From Mucilaginibacter sp. 14171R-50 (GTDB taxonomy: Bacteria > Bacteroidota > Bacteroidia > Sphingobacteriales > Sphingobacteriaceae): a stretch of DNA of 64,000 nucleotides. This document shows, in pieces, positions 52,186 to 61,332 of this stretch. A model generated the notes under the pieces. The model saw nothing but the letters and a program-made list of their open reading frames with translations. It was not told where the DNA came from and did not search any database. Both the position numbers and the translations under genes were made by a program. Location: NCBI RefSeq assembly GCF_010093045.1, contig NZ_CP048115.1, positions 3,410,001-3,474,000 of the forward strand, in the 5' to 3' direction. Every line of letters begins with the position of its first letter. Position 1 is the first letter of the stretch.

Positions 52186-53829
52186 ATGAAAAAATTTAAT
52201 ATCAACAAAATAGGGGTTGCATTATTACTGGCATTAAGTTTATCGGCCTGCAAGAAACTTGACCTTGCGCCCGAAAACAGGTTTACCGATGCCAATTACT
52301 GGACAACAACCGATAAAGCAAATAACGTTTTAAACACAGCTTATACACAAATATCAAACAGCGGGTATTTCTTTTCGCAGGAAGCGCTTTCTGACAATGC
52401 GTATATGGGCCGTGGCGATGCTTTTAATGCAGCATCGTTGGCCGCGGGCACTTACGACGCGTCATTAGGCCGTTTTAAAAGCGAATGGTACGACCATTAC
52501 AACGGCATAAAAACCTGTAACATTTTCCTTGAAAATGTTGACCGCGTTACCGCTATGGATGCCGGGTTAAAAGCGCGCATGAAGGCTGAAGCGAGGTTTA
52601 TACGCGCATGGCATTACTTTTTGCTGGAAACCTGGTGGGGCGATGTGCCGCTGATTGAGAAAGACCTTACCATTGACGAAGCGAAGACCATTTCGCGCAC
52701 GCCAAAGGCACAGGTAGTCGACTTTGTATTGAAAGAACTTGATGCGGCTGCTGCCGACCTGCCGGTAAACACAGCTTTGGCGGATGCCGACAGGGGACGC
52801 GTAACCAAGGGCGCTGCTATTGCCTTAAAGGCAAGGGTACTGCTTTACGAGAGCCGTTGGGCTGATGTTGTGACCGAATGCGAAAAGCTGATAGGTAAAA
52901 CCGATAACGGAACTTACGCGCTGTTCCCATCGTACGAAGGCTTGTTTTTGCCACAGAACGAATATAACAGCGAGGTGATGTTCGATCTGCAATACCTGCC
53001 GCCATCAGTGGGCAGCCGTTCGTATACCGAGTTCAGGGATCTGGCACCATTATCAGTAGGCGGCAGGCTTAACGCTGTTGCGCCAACACAGGAGCTGGTT
53101 GACAGCTACTTGATGCTGAACGGCAAAAAACCGGGCGAGTCGGGCTCAGGATATGACGAGAACAACCCGTATGTTGACCGCGACCCGCGTTTAACTTATA
53201 CCGTTGTATATCATCTGTACAAATGGAAAAAACCGGATAACAGCATACAAACTATTTACACTAAACCCGGTTCAGACCCGGATCAGGAGCATCACTTTGA
53301 TGAATATGCGCCCGGAGCGATTACCTCGCCAACCGGTTATTATACCCGTAAATACTACGACCCTACATCAACACCTGCCGACTTTGGTTCGGGCCTTAAT
53401 TTGATACTCATCCGTTATGCAGATGTGCTGTTAATGTATGCCGAAGCAAAAATGGAACTTGGACAGCTTGATGCGAGCGTTTGGGACAAAACCATAAAAC
53501 CAATACGTGCACGTGCAGGCTTTACCAATGCTGCCGCGCTTAACTTCCCGGCTGTTGGTGCTTCTGAGTTACGTGAGATAGTGCGCAACGAACGCCGCAG
53601 CGAGTTTGCCATGGAAGGCCTGCGCATATTTGACATACGCCGCTGGAAAATTGCCGACGATGTGTTGAATGGCTGGGCGCATGGCGCTAAGTTTGGCGCT
53701 GCCGGTGTAGATGGCGGTTATATACGCGCTAACCTGCGCACGTTTGATGCAAGCAAAAATTATTTATGGCCGATACCGAGGGACGAAAGGGCTATTAACC
53801 CCAACCTTACTCAAAACCCGGGCTGGTAA
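52186..53829 (+). CDS. SusD/RagB-type surface glycan-binding lipoprotein
   Basis: A 547-residue outer membrane lipoprotein partnering the upstream SusC (12 bases apart). Lipobox LSLSACKK; TPR-like helices with ENRFTDANYWTTTDKANNVLNTAYTQI, FIRAWHYFLLETWWGDVPLI, and the characteristic ending VRNERRSEFAMEGLRIFDIRRWKIA and LWPIPRDERAINPNLTQNPGW. It closes over the transporter as a lid and captures glycan. Conserved SusD features leave no doubt; the sugar (alpha-mannan) is inferred from neighbouring enzymes. Confidence 0.95.
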   Translation: MKKFNINKIGVALLLALSLSACKKLDLAPENRFTDANYWTTTDKANNVLNTAYTQISNSGYFFSQEALSDNAYMGRGDAFNAASLAAGTYDASLGRFKSEWYDHYNGIKTCNIFLENVDRVTAMDAGLKARMKAEARFIRAWHYFLLETWWGDVPLIEKDLTIDEAKTISRTPKAQVVDFVLKELDAAAADLPVNTALADADRGRVTKGAAIALKARVLLYESRWADVVTECEKLIGKTDNGTYALFPSYEGLFLPQNEYNSEVMFDLQYLPPSVGSRSYTEFRDLAPLSVGGRLNAVAPTQELVDSYLMLNGKKPGESGSGYDENNPYVDRDPRLTYTVVYHLYKWKKPDNSIQTIYTKPGSDPDQEHHFDEYAPGAITSPTGYYTRKYYDPTSTPADFGSGLNLILIRYADVLLMYAEAKMELGQLDASVWDKTIKPIRARAGFTNAAALNFPAVGASELREIVRNERRSEFAMEGLRIFDIRRWKIADDVLNGWAHGAKFGAAGVDGGYIRANLRTFDASKNYLWPIPRDERAINPNLTQNPGW

Positions 53830-53869
53830 TTCATTAAATATTTATAAAAAATTATAATTTATTAAGATC

Positions 53870-55009
53870 ATGAAAAATATTTTTTACTGCCTGGTTGCAG
53901 GTATAGTAGCGCTGATGTTTGTATCTGGCTGCAAAAAAGATAAAACAATAGGTAATACAAACGTATCTGCGGTTAGCAACTTGTTTTTACCCGAAGATGG
54001 TAAATACATTAAGATTGCGTCAGGCGCATCGGGCTCTGTTTCGTTTGAATGGGAGCAGGCCCGCGCAGAAGATAACGGGTTGGTTTTATATGAAGTGGTA
54101 TTCGATAAAGAGGGCGGTGATTTTTCACAGCCCCTTTATTCGGTGCCATCAGATGGTAACGGATTGTACAACAAGCTTACCGCATCGTTCAGCGATCTGA
54201 ACAAAATTGCTACCCTGGCTGGTGTAAAGCCACAGGAATCGGGCAAGGTTATCTGGACAGTACGTTCATCAAAAGGTATTAATGCCGTCTCTTCCACACA
54301 AAAGCGCGTGGTTGAAATTGAGCGCCCTGCCGGCTTTACCGAAATACCAACCGAACTGTTTATAACAGGTACTGCAACCGAAGGTGGCGACGACCTGACC
54401 AAAGCCATCAAAATGAAACAAACCGCCCCGGGTAAATTTGAGGCGTTCACTTCGTTAAAAGCAGGCAGTTTCCACTTTGCTGACCGTACTACCGGTACAC
54501 CGTCGACATTCTCGTATGATGGTACTAAGCTTACAGAAGGCGGCAATACAGAGTTTACCGGCTCAACCAAAGTTGAAAGGATAGAAGTTGATATGAATGT
54601 GGCATCGTACAAAACTACCGAGGTTACCAACGTAGGTTTATGGTTCTCTGCGGATAACAAGATATGGTTTGACCTTACTTATGCAGGCAATGGTACCTGG
54701 GAAGCAAATGATAAATCAATTGTATTCCACCAGGAATCATGGGGCCGCGACGAACGTTACAAGTTCAGGTTTACGTTCAAAAATGCCGATGGTTCAACAA
54801 CAACCCAGTATTACGGCAGTGCAAATGCTGATAACAGCGCGGCAAATGCAGGTACACCGCCAACTTACTATTACATGTTGCCGGTAAACAACTCGCAGTA
54901 CGATTATACATTTAAGTTTAACCACGATTTTGATAATAAAACTGCTGACATTAAAGTAATATTCAACGCTACCGTCCCTCAGTATACACACACGGTAACC
55001 GGTAACTAA
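53870..55009 (+). CDS. SusE-like surface glycan-binding lipoprotein
   Basis: A 379-residue lipoprotein: MFVSGCKKDK lipobox, an N-terminal SusE-type Ig-like domain (about residues 35-150; VSFEWEQARAEDNGLVLYEVVFDKEG) followed by one or two starch-binding-like beta domains (ELFITGTATEGGDDLTKAIKM; NVGLWFSADNKIWFDLTYAG). The position after SusD and the domain order indicate an outer-surface glycan-binding protein. A strong hairpin (55027-55054) follows it, before the enzyme genes. Confidence 0.85.
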   Translation: MKNIFYCLVAGIVALMFVSGCKKDKTIGNTNVSAVSNLFLPEDGKYIKIASGASGSVSFEWEQARAEDNGLVLYEVVFDKEGGDFSQPLYSVPSDGNGLYNKLTASFSDLNKIATLAGVKPQESGKVIWTVRSSKGINAVSSTQKRVVEIERPAGFTEIPTELFITGTATEGGDDLTKAIKMKQTAPGKFEAFTSLKAGSFHFADRTTGTPSTFSYDGTKLTEGGNTEFTGSTKVERIEVDMNVASYKTTEVTNVGLWFSADNKIWFDLTYAGNGTWEANDKSIVFHQESWGRDERYKFRFTFKNADGSTTTQYYGSANADNSAANAGTPPTYYYMLPVNNSQYDYTFKFNHDFDNKTADIKVIFNATVPQYTHTVTGN

Positions 55010-55026
55010 TCAGTATTATAAAACTG

Positions 55027-55054
55027 GTTTGCAGGGCCTCACGGCCTTGCAAAC
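55027..55054 (+). terminator. Intra-operon hairpin between the SusE-like and GH76 genes
   Basis: GTTTGCAGGGCC - TCAC - GGCCTTGCAAAC forms a 12-bp stem (one G-U pair) without a following T tract. It sits 18 bases after the SusE-like stop and 24 bases before the GH76 start. It could stabilise the upstream susCDE message or partly block readthrough. Confidence 0.6.
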
Positions 55055-55077
55055 TTAACATCATTAAACTTTAGTTT

Positions 55078-56238
55078 ATGAACAGCATCACCCAACATAT
55101 AAAAAAAGTGGCTTTGGCCGGGCTTATCCCGGTTGTGCTTACTTCCTGCTTAAAGGACAAACCCTTCCCGCTTTATGGCAATAAGCCTACCCCAGCGGTT
55201 GATTATACCTTTGCTGCTACGGCCGATTCGCTGCAGGAGAAAACTTACACCACGTTTCTGTCTGCCAATGGTAATTATTTTGTGCAGAACAATGCCGGCA
55301 ACACCAATTATAACTACTGGCCGCAGGCCCACACGCTTGATGTTTTTACCGACGCTTACTTGCGCACCAAGAACGATATTTACAAACAGCGCATGAAATC
55401 GTTATTAAATGGTACCCGCATTACCAATGGTAACAAATATCAGAACGAGTATTATGACGATATGGAGTGGCTGGCGCTTGCAAGCCTGCGTGCCTTTGAG
55501 GCAACCGGTGACAATGATTATATGAATGCCGCCAATATTTTATGGACCGACATAAAAACAGGCAAAAACGATAACCAGGGTGGTGGTATTGCCTGGAGAA
55601 AATCGCAGCTTGATTATAAAAATACCCCGGCAAATGCGCCCGCTATAATTTTCGCGGCCCGCCTTTACCGCTTAGAGCACAATGCCGACGATCTGGCCAT
55701 TGCCAAAGAATTGTACTCGTGGTTGAAAACCACCCTGGTTGACCCGGGCAGCGGCATAGTTTGGGATGGTATTAACGGCGACCATGACGGGCAGATCAGC
55801 AAAAATAAATTTACTTATAACCAGGGTACGTTTATCGGCGCCGCGCTTGAGCTTTATAACGTTACCGGCGATGCCGCTTATTTAGCCGATGCTGTACGCA
55901 CGGCATCAGCTACAATAAAAGATCTGGATATTGCACCGGGAGGCCTGCTGAGAAACGAAGGCCAGGGCGACGGTGGTTTGTTTAAAGGTATTTTGGTACG
56001 GTACTTAACCTTACTTACCCTTAAAGATGACGTTGCTGCCGCCGACCGCGAAGCTTACGCCAAATTTTTAAAATATAATGCCGAAACCTTATTTGTAAAA
56101 GGGATAAGCAGGCCCGACCTTATGGTTAGCCCCGACTGGAAATCAAAACCATCGGGCACTACAGACCTCACCACGCAGATAAGCGGGGTTACGATGATGG
56201 AAGCCGCAGCCACGTTAAAAGCAGCCGGCAAATTTTAA
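55078..56238 (+). CDS. Surface GH76 endo-alpha-1,6-mannanase
   Basis: A 386-residue lipoprotein (lipobox ending in SCLKDK). GH76 (alpha/alpha)6 barrel: NYNYWPQAHTLDVFTDAYL, EYYDDMEWLALASLRA with the catalytic Asp127-Asp128 pair, GGGIAWRKSQLDYKN, and FTYNQGTFIGAALELYNVTG. GH76 enzymes cut internal alpha-1,6-mannosidic bonds of yeast or bacterial mannan backbones. Being lipidated, it likely acts at the cell surface, generating oligosaccharides for SusCD. Ends at a terminator before the GH125 gene. Confidence 0.92.
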   Translation: MNSITQHIKKVALAGLIPVVLTSCLKDKPFPLYGNKPTPAVDYTFAATADSLQEKTYTTFLSANGNYFVQNNAGNTNYNYWPQAHTLDVFTDAYLRTKNDIYKQRMKSLLNGTRITNGNKYQNEYYDDMEWLALASLRAFEATGDNDYMNAANILWTDIKTGKNDNQGGGIAWRKSQLDYKNTPANAPAIIFAARLYRLEHNADDLAIAKELYSWLKTTLVDPGSGIVWDGINGDHDGQISKNKFTYNQGTFIGAALELYNVTGDAAYLADAVRTASATIKDLDIAPGGLLRNEGQGDGGLFKGILVRYLTLLTLKDDVAAADREAYAKFLKYNAETLFVKGISRPDLMVSPDWKSKPSGTTDLTTQISGVTMMEAAATLKAAGKF

Positions 56239-56252
56239 ACACAGAGAGTTGG

Positions 56253-56288
56253 ATCTTCCGGGCTATATTTGTCCGGAAGATTTTTTTA
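56253..56288 (+). terminator. Intrinsic terminator immediately before the GH125 gene
   Basis: ATCTTCCGG (56253-56261) and CCGGAAGAT (56273-56281) pair perfectly around an 11-base loop, followed by seven T residues. It ends only about 12 bases before the GH125 start codon, so any transcript reaching GH125 must read through it or begin there. It also shows that an in-frame TTG at 56249 is not the real start. Confidence 0.88.
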
Positions 56289-56299
56289 TTTACCTATTT

Positions 56300-57721
56300 A
56301 TGAATATGAAGAGAAGGCAATTTATTGGGAATACCACGGTATTGGGTGCCGGTGTTTTAATGAGCAAATTTTCGTTAGCGGCTAAGCCCGCTTTTCCTGT
56401 GGTAAGGGTACCTGTATCGCAGCGCAGGTTTAAAAGTGTATCGGTTGAAAAAGCTATAGCCGAATTTAAATCGAAAGTTAAAAACCCGGAACTGGGATGG
56501 CTTTTCGAAAATTGTTTCCCAAACACGCTGGATACAACGGTTACCTATAAGCTTGTCAATAATAAGCCCGATACCTATGTAATTACCGGCGATATTGACG
56601 CCATGTGGCTGCGCGATAGCAGCGCGCAGGTTTGGCCGTATATTGCCTTTATAAATAAAGACGCCGACCTAAAAAAACTGGTTGCAGGCGTAATAAACCG
56701 CCAGGTAACCTGTATACTGCGCGACCCTTACGCCAACGCCTTTTATGATGACCCTAACAAAGTAGGCGAGTGGAAGGATGATGTCACCGACATGAAACCC
56801 GGCCTGCACGAGCGCAAGTGGGAGATCGACTCGCTTTGCTACCCTATACGCCTGGCCTATAAATACTGGAAACTTACCGGCGATACATCGCCTTTTGATG
56901 GCAGGTGGAAAACCGCCATACAAAGCATTCTGAAAACATTTAAAGAGCAGCAGCGCAAGGAAAACGACGGGCCATACTCGTTTCAGCGCAGAACATCGTG
57001 GGCTACCGATGGTGTGCCGATGAACGGTTATGGTTACCCGGTTAAACCAAATGGCCTTATCTGCTCGGCGTTCCGCCCCAGTGATGATGCTACTATTTAT
57101 TCGTACCTGGTACCTTCAAACTTCTTCGCGGTAACCAGCTTAAAACAGGCATCAGAAATGGTAAAAAGTATCTCAAAGGATGATGCTTTAGCCGCCGATT
57201 TATTGGCACTTGCAACCGAGGTTGACGCCGCGCTGCAAAAAAACGCTGTAATAGATCACCCGGATTACGGAAAAATATACGCTTACGAGGTGAACGGTTT
57301 TGGTAGTTACAACCTGATGGACGATGCCAACGTGCCGAGTTTATTAGGCATGCCATACCTTGATGCCGTAAAAAACACCGATCCCGTTTATATCAATACC
57401 CGCAAGATGTTATTGTCGTTAAACAACCCTTTCTTTTTTAAGGGCACGGCAGGCGAGGGGATTGGCGGCCCGCATATCGGCAAGGATATGATATGGCCGA
57501 TAAGCATCATCATACGCGCTATAACCAGTAACAATGATGCCGAAATAAAGGAATGTATTGAAACGTTGCGCAAAACGCACGGCGGTACAGGTTTTATGCA
57601 CGAGTCGTTCCATAAAAACGATCCTACAAAATTTACCCGTAAGTGGTTTGCCTGGGCTAACACTCTCTTTGGCGAGTTACTTTGGGAAACTTATACGCAA
57701 AAGCCTCAACTGTTAGGTTAA
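56300..57721 (+). CDS. Tat-exported GH125 exo-alpha-1,6-mannosidase
   Basis: A protein of 473 residues with a twin-arginine signal, MKRRQFIGNTT. GH125 (alpha/alpha)6 barrel: SFENCFPNTLDTTV-like start (WLFENCFPNTLDTTV), GDIDAMWLRDSSAQVWPY, WEIDSLCYPIRLAYKYWK, SWATDGVPMNGYG, CSAFRPSDDATIYSYLVPSN, and GGTGFMHESFHKNDPTKFTRKWFAWANTLFGELL, whose Glu (HESF) is the likely base. Removes terminal alpha-1,6-mannose from GH76 products, probably in the periplasm. The start is the ATG at 56300 (or 56306), right after a terminator. Confidence 0.92.
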   Translation: MNMKRRQFIGNTTVLGAGVLMSKFSLAAKPAFPVVRVPVSQRRFKSVSVEKAIAEFKSKVKNPELGWLFENCFPNTLDTTVTYKLVNNKPDTYVITGDIDAMWLRDSSAQVWPYIAFINKDADLKKLVAGVINRQVTCILRDPYANAFYDDPNKVGEWKDDVTDMKPGLHERKWEIDSLCYPIRLAYKYWKLTGDTSPFDGRWKTAIQSILKTFKEQQRKENDGPYSFQRRTSWATDGVPMNGYGYPVKPNGLICSAFRPSDDATIYSYLVPSNFFAVTSLKQASEMVKSISKDDALAADLLALATEVDAALQKNAVIDHPDYGKIYAYEVNGFGSYNLMDDANVPSLLGMPYLDAVKNTDPVYINTRKMLLSLNNPFFFKGTAGEGIGGPHIGKDMIWPISIIIRAITSNNDAEIKECIETLRKTHGGTGFMHESFHKNDPTKFTRKWFAWANTLFGELLWETYTQKPQLLG

Positions 57722-57777
57722 ACTAATTGAGTTTGTATATTTACCAAACTTTATAACTGTAACATTAACATCTATTC

Positions 57778-60249
57778 ATGAAAAACATTTTAAAGACCGT
57801 TTGCCTGGTGGCAGGGGTGTTTGCGAATAGCTTTGCCCATGCACAAGCTACCAAGGCGCCCGCTTATCCGCTGATTACGCACAATACCTATTTTAGCGTG
57901 TGGTCATTTTCTGACGACCTGAACGAATCTACCACCCGCCACTGGACGGGCAAAAACCAATCGATGTTGGGATTGATAAAAGTAGATGGTGAAACGTACA
58001 GGTTTATGGGTAAAATGCCGGTAAGTTACAAAAATTTAGTAGCCGATGGCGAAACAAAGCCTTATACGGCAAAATATACCGAAAGCAAACCGGCAGACGG
58101 GTGGGAAGCAACTGATTTTAACGATAAAGGCTGGAAAACGGGTACGGCGCCATTTGGCGACGATCCCAAGATGGCCAAAACACTTTGGAAATCCCGCGAC
58201 CTGTGGGTGCGCCGTACCTTCATTTATAAAAAGTCGGAGCCTATAAATAAGCTTATCCTAAGACTACGTCATGACGACGATGCTGAGGTTTACCTTAACG
58301 GAGAAAAAATAGCGGTAGGGCCCGGCGCCAATGGCGACCTGCTGCCGGTTGACCTAAAAGGCGACGTTGCAGATAAGCTAAAGGATGGCGAGAACGTGCT
58401 TGCTATGCATTGCGTTAACACAGGCGGCGGTGCATGGCTGGATGCCGGTTTCGCCGATGAGTTAAAGCCGGTGATCAATATGGATGTTAAAACAGCTAAG
58501 CAAACTGGCGTTACCATTAACGCTACACAAACCATATATACCTTTAAATGTGGCGATGCTGATCTTAAACTAACATTTACATCGCCATTGCTGATGGATA
58601 ATCTTAACCTGCTCTCGAGGCCGGTAACCTATATCACGTACAGCGTAAAGGCAAATAATAATAAAGCCCATGATGTAAAGGTTTACTTTGGCGCATCGGC
58701 AGATCTGGCGCGTAATAAACCTAACCAACCCGTTATAGCGCAGCGATATATACAAAAACAGCTATCTGTTTTAAAGGTTGGTACAAAAGAACAGCCGGTA
58801 CTACAAAAGAAAGGCGACGACCTGCGTATAGATTGGGGCTACCTGTACGTGGCAGCCCCGGCGGCTGCAAAAGCTACGCAGTTTATCAGTAACGATATGC
58901 AGACTGCGGGGTCGTTTACGGGTAAATCAATGCCGGCTACAACCGCGGGCGGCGAGGGGGCGTTTTTAAACACGGTTATCCCGTTTGGCAGGGTTGGCAG
59001 TGCTGCTGTCGAAAGGTTTATCGAAGTAGGGTATGATGATGGTTTTTCGGTTCAATACTTTGGTAAAAAACTGAGGCCGTGGTGGAATAAAGAAGGTAGA
59101 AAAAACATGTTGGGCGAGCTGAAGCAAGCGGCTGTCGATTACAAAACGGTAATTGCTAAATGTAAGGCCTTTGACGATGCCATGAATGTGAAGGCATCAG
59201 CAGCGGGTGGTTTAGAATATGCCAAGCTTTGCGCCATTGCTTACAGGCAGGCCATTGCCGCGCATATGTTAACCCAAAGCCCTAAAGGCGAGATCCTGTG
59301 GTTATCTAAAGAGAATTTCAGCGGCGGTTTCATCAATACTGTTGATGTTACTTATCCTTCGGCGCCGTTGTTCTTAATTTATAACCCAAAGCTTGCCGAA
59401 GGTATGCTGAACGGCATCTTCGAGTTTAGTGAAACAGGTAAATTCAAACACCCTTTTGCCGCGCATGATCTGGGTACCTATCCCTTTGCCAACGGCCAAA
59501 CTTACGGCGAAGGTATGCCGGTAGAAGAGTCTGGTAACATGCTGCTGCTGGTTGCTGCCATTGCAAAGGCCGAAGGTAATGCCAATTATGCTAAAAAGCA
59601 TTGGGCAACTTTAACCACCTGGACAAATTACCTGATCAAAGAAGGGCTTGACCCAGCCAACCAGCTTTGTACCGACGACTTTGCAGGGCACCTGGCGCGT
59701 AACGCCAACTTATCGTTAAAAGCCATCAACGGTATTGGCGCTTACGCTATGCTGGCAGATATGCTTGGCCATAAAGCTACCGCTGCAAAATACCATACTA
59801 TAGCAAAGGATTTTGTAGCTAAGTGGATGCAAATGGCCGACGCCGGCGACCACTACTCGCTGGTGTTTGAAAAGCCCGATACCTGGAGCCAGAAATATAA
59901 CCTGGTTTGGGATAAACTGTTAGGATTGAAGCTGTTCCCTAAATCGGTTTACGAAAAGGAGATAAAATACTACCTTACCAAACAAAATGAATACGGCTTG
60001 CCGCTGGATAGCCGCAAAACGTATACAAAATCCGACTGGATAGTATGGACAGCGACGTTAGCGGATAATGCCAATGATTTTAAAGCGCTAACTGATCCTA
60101 TTTATAAATACGCCACCGAAACATCGTCGCGCGTACCTATCAGCGACTGGCACGAAACCACCAACGGCAAACAGGTGGGTTTCCAGGCGCGCAGTGTGGT
60201 GGGCGGCTATTTTATGAAAGTGCTGGAACAGCAATGGCTTAAAAAGTAA
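57778..60249 (+). CDS. Secreted DUF4965/DUF1793 (glutaminase A-like) protein with inserted jelly-roll domain
   Basis: An 823-residue protein with signal peptide ending at AHAQ (residue 22). Order: DUF4964 start (YPLITHNTYFSVWSFSD), an inserted galactose-binding-like module (about 105-225; DFNDKGWKTGTAPFG, LRHDDDAEVYLNGEKIAVG), DUF5127, then DUF4965 (ENFSGGFINTVDVTYPSAPLFL, DLGTYPFANGQTYGEGMPVEESGNML) and DUF1793 (YNLVWDKLLGLKLFP). Such proteins are annotated as glutaminases from a fungal relative, but in Bacteroidota they usually sit in glycan loci. It is 56 bases after GH125 and is probably part of the mannan locus; the true substrate is unknown. Confidence 0.85.
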   Translation: MKNILKTVCLVAGVFANSFAHAQATKAPAYPLITHNTYFSVWSFSDDLNESTTRHWTGKNQSMLGLIKVDGETYRFMGKMPVSYKNLVADGETKPYTAKYTESKPADGWEATDFNDKGWKTGTAPFGDDPKMAKTLWKSRDLWVRRTFIYKKSEPINKLILRLRHDDDAEVYLNGEKIAVGPGANGDLLPVDLKGDVADKLKDGENVLAMHCVNTGGGAWLDAGFADELKPVINMDVKTAKQTGVTINATQTIYTFKCGDADLKLTFTSPLLMDNLNLLSRPVTYITYSVKANNNKAHDVKVYFGASADLARNKPNQPVIAQRYIQKQLSVLKVGTKEQPVLQKKGDDLRIDWGYLYVAAPAAAKATQFISNDMQTAGSFTGKSMPATTAGGEGAFLNTVIPFGRVGSAAVERFIEVGYDDGFSVQYFGKKLRPWWNKEGRKNMLGELKQAAVDYKTVIAKCKAFDDAMNVKASAAGGLEYAKLCAIAYRQAIAAHMLTQSPKGEILWLSKENFSGGFINTVDVTYPSAPLFLIYNPKLAEGMLNGIFEFSETGKFKHPFAAHDLGTYPFANGQTYGEGMPVEESGNMLLLVAAIAKAEGNANYAKKHWATLTTWTNYLIKEGLDPANQLCTDDFAGHLARNANLSLKAINGIGAYAMLADMLGHKATAAKYHTIAKDFVAKWMQMADAGDHYSLVFEKPDTWSQKYNLVWDKLLGLKLFPKSVYEKEIKYYLTKQNEYGLPLDSRKTYTKSDWIVWTATLADNANDFKALTDPIYKYATETSSRVPISDWHETTNGKQVGFQARSVVGGYFMKVLEQQWLKK

Positions 60250-60263
60250 TTTTATATTGAGCG

Positions 60264-60323
60264 TAAACGAAGCGCCTGCGGTACTGTTATCATTTAGTAC
60301 CTGCAGGCGCTTCGTTGCGTTTA
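60264..60323. terminator. Large hairpin between convergent genes
   Basis: Arms TAAACGAAGCGCCTGCGGTACT and its near-complement (AGTACC-T-GCAGGCGCTTCGTT...TTTA) form a stem of about 20 bp with small bulges and a 10-base loop. It lies between the DUF4965 (ending 60249) and pentapeptide-repeat (ending 60332) genes and could terminate both. No clear T tract; it may also be a repeat-family member. Confidence 0.65.
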
Positions 60324-60331
60324 TACAACTG

Positions 60332-60733
60332 TTACTTATGATAAGCCTTTAACAGGTCTTCTACCAAAATGCCATTGATGGTTGTGCCGGCAAGGTTGCA
60401 ATTGCTTATGGCAACGCCGCTTAAATCACAATTTGTTACAGTGCTGCCCGCCAGGTAGCAGTCTTCAAATTTGAGCGGACGTTGCCTGGCATTAGCGTCA
60501 TAATTCGGGTGCCCTTCGGGGGGTAAACCTATGCTGTGGATATATGCCCCGCCTAATTGCGCGTAACAGATTTCCAGGTCGCTAAGGTTGGCATCAGATA
60601 TTTTCATGTTGGTAGCCGAAACGTCGTTCATCTGCAAGCCATTAAGGCATGCCGTTTTAATTGTGGAGTTCTCCAGCATGGCCTCGCGCACGTTAAGCTG
60701 TTTTGCAGTGTTGATGATTTCTATCAATTCCAT
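60332..60733 (-). CDS. Pentapeptide-repeat protein
   Basis: A 133-residue protein built of pentapeptide repeats (A-N/D-L-x-x pattern): MNDVSATNMKISDANLSDLEICYAQLGGAYI and CYLAGSTVTNCDLSGVAISNCNLAGTTINGI, giving a right-handed quadrilateral helix. Function unknown; some relatives mimic DNA and shield gyrase. The start at 60733 (MELIEI) is preferred over upstream in-frame ATGs that add a low-quality leader. A 97-base gap separates it from YjbQ on the same strand. Confidence 0.85.
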   Translation of the reverse strand: MELIEIINTAKQLNVREAMLENSTIKTACLNGLQMNDVSATNMKISDANLSDLEICYAQLGGAYIHSIGLPPEGHPNYDANARQRPLKFEDCYLAGSTVTNCDLSGVAISNCNLAGTTINGILVEDLLKAYHK

Positions 60734-60829
60734 ATTTATATTATTGGATATTACAAATCTGCATAAACTTATCAACCTGCGTAAGGTGCTTTTGCGTCAA
60801 AGAAGGGGCATAAAGCGACAAACACGGCG

Positions 60830-61252
60830 TCATTCTCCCCAGGCGGTGATAACCAGGTTTCGGTTGCCTCCATAGTTTCGATGCTCGCACAGGTAGATAC
60901 CCTGCCAGGTACCCAGCGCCAACCTTCCATTACGAACAGGGATCTGTACCGAGCAACCCAGCATAGCAGCTTTTAAATGCGCGGGCATATCATCCGGGCC
61001 TTCATCATCGTGCCGATAGTCTGGATCGTTCTCGGGCACGGCCTTGTTAAAATACATTTCGAAATCTTGCCGTACAGTAGGGTCGGCATTTTCGTTGATA
61101 CATAAAGCTGCCGAAGTATGTTGTATAAATACATGGCATATACCGATTTTGATCTCGCTTAGCTGTGGGATGGCGTTTACTACGTCGGCTGTAATAATAT
61201 GAAAACCGCGCCGGCGCTGTTTCAGTTGCGTTATTTGCTGAAAAATTTTCAT
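60830..61252 (-). CDS. yjbQ: YjbQ family protein (UPF0047)
   Basis: A 140-residue protein with the YjbQ/UPF0047 signature: FIQHTSAALCINENADPTVRQDFEMYF, the central DDEGPDDMPAHLKAAMLG and the closing GRLALGTWQGIYLCEHRNYGGNRNLVI. Members have been reported to have secondary thiamine-phosphate synthase activity, but the physiological role is uncertain. It diverges from the histidine kinase at 61420 over 167 bases that contain an 18-bp palindrome. Confidence 0.92.
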   Translation of the reverse strand: MKIFQQITQLKQRRRGFHIITADVVNAIPQLSEIKIGICHVFIQHTSAALCINENADPTVRQDFEMYFNKAVPENDPDYRHDDEGPDDMPAHLKAAMLGCSVQIPVRNGRLALGTWQGIYLCEHRNYGGNRNLVITAWGE

Positions 61253-61332
61253 GGGTTGATGTCTTTAGATGATAGTAATACAAGTATCTGACACACAAGT
61301 TCGGTAAACAGATTTAAAATAGTGGTTTTGGC

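Noticed and set aside
56249..56299. In-frame TTG start that would lengthen GH125 by 17 residues
   Set aside because: Those codons form the stem and T tract of an intrinsic terminator, and the Tat signal begins properly at 56300 or 56306.
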